A stretch of DNA of 64,000 bases from Streptomyces sp. TG1A-8 (GTDB taxonomy: Bacteria > Actinomycetota > Actinomycetes > Streptomycetales > Streptomycetaceae). Made by a program: the position numbers and the translations under genes. The DNA lies in contig NZ_JASTLB010000001.1 in NCBI RefSeq assembly GCF_030499535.1, positions 4,030,001 to 4,094,000 of the forward strand, in the 5' to 3' direction. The notes under the pieces are model-generated. The model did no database searches, was not told where the DNA came from, and worked only from the letters and a program-made list of their open reading frames with translations. Of this stretch, positions 60,630-64,000 are shown in pieces. Numbering within the stretch: position 1 is the first letter of the stretch; each line of letters starts with the position of its first letter.

Positions 60630-61316
60630 GTGACCGACCGCGAACCCGCCCCCGACCCCGTCTTCGACCCCGCGGCCATGCGCAAGCAGTACCAGGCCCG
60701 GGGCCTGTACGAGCAGGACCTCGCCACGCACCCCATGGACCAGTTCGCGCGCTGGTTCGAGGAAGCCGTGCGGGCGGCCGTGCACGGCACGCTCTACGAG
60801 CCCAACGCGATGGTCGTCTCCACGGCGGACGCGGCCGGCCGCCCCAGCTCCCGCACGGTCCTCATGAAGCAGTTCGACACCGACGGCTTCGTCTTCTACA
60901 CCAACTACGACTCCCGCAAGGCCCGGGACCTGGCGCAGAACCCCGCCGTCGGTCTGCTCTTCCCCTGGCACCCGCTGGCCCGCCAGGTCGTCGTCACCGG
61001 CACCGCCCGCCGCACCGGCCGCGACGAGACCGCCGCCTACTTCCGCACCCGCCCGCACGGTTCCCAGCTCGGCGCCTGGGCCAGCGCCCAGTCCTCGGTG
61101 ATCGCCTCCCGCGCCGAACTCGACACCGCCTACGCCGAACTCGGCGCCCGTTACCCCGAGGACGAGCGGGTCCCGGCCCCGCCGCACTGGGGCGGCTTCC
61201 GCATCGCGCCCGAGACGGTCGAGTTCTGGCAGGGCCGCGAGAACCGCCTCCACGACCGGCTGCGCTACACCGCCCGGCGGGACGGCTCCTGGAAGGTCGA
61301 GCGGCTCAGCCCCTGA
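60630..61316 (+). CDS. pdxH: Pyridoxamine 5'-phosphate oxidase
   Basis: 228-residue FMN-dependent oxidase that makes pyridoxal 5'-phosphate. Conserved: [16 protein letters not shown] near the start, [20 protein letters not shown] (FMN phosphate site), [11 protein letters not shown], and the C-terminal [13 protein letters not shown] with [22 protein letters not shown] 60630 stands 6 nt after CAAGAT (60618-60623), so the mRNA should be leaderless. PLP made here serves many enzymes including the two PLP enzymes of this window. Divergent from citA; a branched palindrome follows. Confidence 0.95.
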   Translation: MTDREPAPDPVFDPAAMRKQYQARGLYEQDLATHPMDQFARWFEEAVRAAVHGTLYEPNAMVVSTADAAGRPSSRTVLMKQFDTDGFVFYTNYDSRKARDLAQNPAVGLLFPWHPLARQVVVTGTARRTGRDETAAYFRTRPHGSQLGAWASAQSSVIASRAELDTAYAELGARYPEDERVPAPPHWGGFRIAPETVEFWQGRENRLHDRLRYTARRDGSWKVERLSP

Positions 61317-61335
61317 ACGGCCCGCGGACGCAGAC

Positions 61336-61403
61336 GACCCGCGAGTCGTGGTCCCCCGCCGGAGGCGGGGGAGCCGGCCGGACGTACCGGCGACTCGCGG
61401 GTC
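61336..61403. terminator. Branched palindrome (three-way-junction-like) after pdxH
   Basis: Outer arms GACCCGCGAGTCG (61336-61348) and its complement (61391-61403) pair over 13 bp. Inside, CCCCCGCC (61353-61360) / GGCGGGGG (61364-61371) forms an 8-bp hairpin, and CCGG pairs near 61374-61390 allow a third short stem. It starts 20 bp after the pdxH stop. A terminator is likely; the branched form is unusual. Confidence 0.65.
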
Positions 61404-61751
61404 GGGTGACTGCCTGGGATTGGGCCGGCTGCACGCATCCGTCGCGCGCTGGTCCGGCACCGCACTGGTGTGGTGACGGGCCGCTAGCCCGCAGCCACCT
61501 CACGCGTCCGGTATTCACACATCTGCCGAACCACCTCCCTTCTCGTGTGTTCCACACCTTAGGAAGCGACGGGCGACCGCTCAACTGTTTTTTCGCCGCG
61601 GCTCCTCCCCGGCGGCACCCCGGGGAGAAGCGGGACGGGATTCCCTGTGAACTTCCGGGAACATGACGTGGGCTGTGTCACGTTCCAGTTGAATGAAGGC
61701 CGGAGAGCGAATCGAGCGCCGTACGCGCGTACGCAGTCTCAGGGAGTTCAG
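61404..61751 (+). promoter_or_regulatory. Long leader region of the PAS protein gene
   Basis: About 350 bp without a convincing gene and AT-richer than its surroundings. It contains GTGTG-TTC-CACAC (61545-61557), a perfect 13-bp palindrome, with a related TTCACACAT about 30 bp upstream, then a T-run (near 61586-61592) and GGGAGAAGCGGGA. A frame open from 61647 reaches the PAS gene but lacks family similarity. A regulator probably binds the CACAC palindrome; unidentified. Confidence 0.4.
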
Positions 61752-63164
61752 GTGAGTGCTTCGCGGTGGAGTGGGACCACCGACGAACTGGGACCGGACG
61801 AGCCCGGTCCCGAGGAGTCCGGCGGCTCGGACCTGCTGGCCGCGCTGCTGGACGGGATGGACGCGGCCCTGTGCGCCTTCGACGCGGACGGGGTCGTCAC
61901 GCACTGGAACCGGGAGGCCGAGCGGATCCTCGGCTGGACCGCGGCCGAGGCGGTGGGGCGGCGCGGGTTCGCCGGGTGGGCCGTGCGCAGCGCCGACGCC
62001 GAGGAGATCCAGGGGCGGCTGATGTCCGCGATGCACGCCCCCGGACGCCAGGTGCACGAGTTCGCCCTGGTCACCAAGGGCGGCGGCCGTGTCCTCGTGC
62101 GCACCCAGTCCGCCGCCGTGCGCGGGCCCGAGGGGAAGCCGGCCGGGCTGTACTGCGCGTTCAGCGAGGTGCACACGCAGATCGACCTGGAGCGGTCGAT
62201 CGCGCTGAGCGAGGCCCTGTTCGAGGACGCGTCCTGGGGCGTGGTCCTGGTGGACGCCGACCTGCGGCCCGCCGTCGTCAACGCGTACGCGGCGCGCGCC
62301 CTGGGCATCCGGCGCACCGCCGCGCTGGGCCGGCCGCTCGGGGAGCTGCTCGCGCAGGGCGTGGAGGAGCTGGAGGGTGCGCTGACCCACGTGCTGGCCG
62401 AGGGCGCGCCGCCCGCGCCCGCCGAGATGTGGGTGAGCGTGCGCACGGCCGAGGGCGAGAAGCGGCGCTGCTGGCGCAGCGGCTTCCTGCGGCTGTCCTC
62501 GCCGCTCGCCGAGGAGCCGGTGCCGCTCGGGGTGGGCTGGCTGTTCCGCGACGTCACGGAGGCCAGGCAGGGGGAGCAGGAGGCGTCCCTGCTGCGCTTC
62601 CGCACCCACCAGCTGCACCGGGCGTCCCGCGCCGCCGCCGAGTGCGAGGACCCGTCGGAGGCGGCCACGGTCCACCTGGACTTCGCCCTCGCCGGCTTCG
62701 CCGACCACGCCCTGCTCGACCGCGTCGCGGGCGCCCCGCGCGCGGAGGGCGACGACACGGCACCGGTGCGGCTGGTGCGGCTCGCCGCCACGCCCGCCGG
62801 GGCGCCGGGGCCCAGCGTCCTGACGGGCGCGGCCGGCCTGCCGGCGCGCTACGAGGCGGGCCACCCGGCGCTGCAGTGCATCGAGCGGGCCGGTGCCGTG
62901 CGCGCGGGCGCCGGGTCGGTTCCGGCCGAGCGGGCGCGGGAGTGGGCGCTGGCCCGGCAGTGGCCCGGTGACGCCGTGCACGCGCTGTGCGTGGTGCTGC
63001 GCAGCCGGGGCCGCACGCTGGGCGTGGTCACCTTCCTGCGGGGGGCCGGCCGCAGCCGCTTCGAGCGGTCGGACGTGGCCTACGCGGAGGACGTGGCCGG
63101 CCGGATAGCGGCGGCCCTGGACCTGGCGGAGGCGGCGCGGACCCGCGACGGGGCGGGGGAGTAG
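61752..63164 (+). CDS. PAS-domain sensor protein with GAF-like C-terminus
   Basis: 470 residues. PAS domain 1 about 28-150 (ALCAFDADGVVTHWNREAER), PAS domain 2 about 155-280 (WGVVLVDADLRPAVVNAYAA) and a C-terminal GAF-like region about 285-460 (CVVLRSRGRTLGVVTFLRG, then YAEDVAGRIAAALDLAEAA). No kinase, phosphatase (PP2C) or DNA-binding domain follows, although such modules often precede an RsbU-like PP2C in Streptomyces. So it is a sensor without an attached output, or acts by protein contact. GTG 61752 has AGGGAG 5 nt upstream. Monocistronic with a long leader. Confidence 0.85.
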   Translation: MSASRWSGTTDELGPDEPGPEESGGSDLLAALLDGMDAALCAFDADGVVTHWNREAERILGWTAAEAVGRRGFAGWAVRSADAEEIQGRLMSAMHAPGRQVHEFALVTKGGGRVLVRTQSAAVRGPEGKPAGLYCAFSEVHTQIDLERSIALSEALFEDASWGVVLVDADLRPAVVNAYAARALGIRRTAALGRPLGELLAQGVEELEGALTHVLAEGAPPAPAEMWVSVRTAEGEKRRCWRSGFLRLSSPLAEEPVPLGVGWLFRDVTEARQGEQEASLLRFRTHQLHRASRAAAECEDPSEAATVHLDFALAGFADHALLDRVAGAPRAEGDDTAPVRLVRLAATPAGAPGPSVLTGAAGLPARYEAGHPALQCIERAGAVRAGAGSVPAERAREWALARQWPGDAVHALCVVLRSRGRTLGVVTFLRGAGRSRFERSDVAYAEDVAGRIAAALDLAEAARTRDGAGE

Positions 63165-63243
63165 CCGCCGGAGGGGCGTACCCGCGGACTCCCGCCGGGT
63201 GCCGGGTGCCGGCGGCCGCTGGACCGGGGCCGCCCGCCCCGGT

Positions 63244-63264
63244 ACGGCGGCCGGGGGCCGCCGT
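63244..63264. terminator. Hairpin between the PAS and SIS genes
   Basis: ACGGCGGCC-GGG-GGCCGCCGT is a perfect 9-bp stem in the gap between two convergent genes and can serve both. Confidence 0.7.
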
Positions 63265-63298
63265 CTCCCCGGGGGTTTCCGCGCCCGGCGGCGGGCGC

Positions 63299-64000
63299 TC
63301 AGTGCCGGTAGAAGATGCGGTCGCCGTACTCCGTCATGATGCGGGCGTTCCAGTCGTGGCCGCCGTCGACGTTGCCGGAGCGCAGCAGCGGGGGTTCGAT
63401 GCCGCGGTCGGCCAGGGTGGCGGCCGTGGTGGCGAGGACGGCCTGCATGAGGGCCGTGGTGACCACCGTGGAGGCGGGCGCGAAGGGCGCCGGGACCGTG
63501 TCGAGCGCGAGTTCCGCGTCGCCGACGGCGATCTTGGAGTCCAGGACGATGTCGCAGTGGTCCTTCAGGAAGGTGCCCGAGGCGTGCTGGGAGCTGGTCT
63601 CCGCGGCGTAGGCGACGGAGGTGACGCCGACGACCTTGACGCCGAGGGCGCGCGCGTTGAGGGCCATCTCCACGGGCAGGGCGTTGCGGCCGGACAGGGA
63701 GATGATCACGAGCGCGTCGCCGGCGCGGACCGGTGAGGTGGCCAGGACGGCGCTCGCGAGGCCGCCGACGCGTTCCAGGGCGGAGCCCAGGGTGGCCGGG
63801 GTGATGTCGACGCCGACGACGCCGGGAACGGCGAGCAGGTTCATCAGGGCGAGTCCGCCGGCCCGGTAGACGACGTCCTGGGCGGCCAGCGAGGAGTGCC
63901 CGGCGCCGAAGGCGAACAGCCGGCCGCCGGCGGCCACGGTGTCGGCGAGCAGGGCGCCGGCCGCGGTGATGGCCCCGGCCTCCTCCTCGCGGACCCGTTG
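63299..64000 (-). CDS. SIS-domain phosphosugar-binding protein, 5' end outside window
   Basis: 233 residues visible; the frame runs off the end of the window, probably lacking about 15-20 N-terminal residues. The SIS fold is clear: RLFAFGAGHSSLAAQDVVYR, VVGVDITPATLGSAL and VIISLSGRNALPVEMAL. The C-terminus (LRSGNVDGGHDWNARIMTEYGDR) matches the UPF0309 family. It binds a phosphosugar, perhaps as isomerase or sensor; exact role unknown. With murQ-rpiR it is the third SIS-fold protein in the window. Convergent with the PAS gene. Confidence 0.9.
   Translation of the reverse strand, partial: QRVREEEAGAITAAGALLADTVAAGGRLFAFGAGHSSLAAQDVVYRAGGLALMNLLAVPGVVGVDITPATLGSALERVGGLASAVLATSPVRAGDALVIISLSGRNALPVEMALNARALGVKVVGVTSVAYAAETSSQHASGTFLKDHCDIVLDSKIAVGDAELALDTVPAPFAPASTVVTTALMQAVLATTAATLADRGIEPPLLRSGNVDGGHDWNARIMTEYGDRIFYRH

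Overview
The window is a contiguous stretch of a Streptomyces chromosome, very probably core rather than mobile DNA. The base composition is very GC-rich with strong third-position GC. GTG and TTG starts are common. Typical streptomycete markers are present: a solitary CIRCE-controlled groEL without groES, futalosine-pathway menaquinone genes, mycothiol-type maleylpyruvate isomerase proteins, DUF3027, DUF2530, DUF2771 and DUF397 proteins. From memory, the order thrC-like / cysO-like / csp / groEL / oxidoreductase / murQ / rpiR and later serC / acyl-CoA carboxylase operon / citA / pdxH matches the middle of the S. coelicolor chromosome. I saw no tRNA, rRNA, CRISPR array, insertion sequence, integrase or origin.

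Layout. 1-5.4 kb: partial gpgS (-), then a SAM riboswitch that precedes a threonine-synthase-like gene overlapping a CysO-type sulfur carrier gene, a cold-shock gene and groEL. 5.5-13.4 kb: an old-yellow-enzyme gene, MurNAc-6-phosphate recycling (rpiR-murQ), small conserved genes, a maleylpyruvate-isomerase/GNAT fusion and cutC with a DasR-like site. 13.4-20.3 kb: three helicase-related genes (HelD-like, XPB, and a large XPB-N-terminal-like partner). 20.5-28.4 kb: membrane, HAD and cold-shock genes, mqnB-mqnD, a lipoprotein, an MFS exporter and DUF3027. 28.4-29 kb: a decayed XRE/DUF5753 regulator beside a surviving DUF397 gene. 29-36 kb: a sacsin-like ATPase, a secreted protein and a P-type ATPase. 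36-48.9 kb: purine permease, marR-MFS operon, RNA phosphodiesterase, a 28-residue membrane peptide, aldo/keto reductase, two hydrolase-like or exported proteins, serC, a FAD/Fe-S oxidoreductase and a DMT exporter. 49.1-59.3 kb: one eight-gene operon resembling acyclic terpene or branched-acid degradation (CoA ligase, acyl-CoA dehydrogenase, biotin-dependent carboxylase, enoyl-CoA hydratase, AtuA) ending in its own TetR gene. 59.4-64 kb: citrate synthase 2, pdxH, a PAS protein and a partial SIS-domain gene.

Points that deserve most attention. (1) The threonine-synthase-like enzyme is under SAM control, overlaps a CysO-like sulfur carrier, and has a variant PLP motif. This suggests sulfur-carrier-dependent homocysteine synthesis rather than, or as well as, threonine synthesis. 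(2) The 49.1-59.3 kb operon has a promoter whose -35 lies on a palindrome suited to its own TetR. (3) About twenty genes have a TANNNT-like -10 placed exactly 6-7 nt before the start codon, implying many leaderless mRNAs. (4) XPB sits with a dedicated XPB-N-terminal-like partner.
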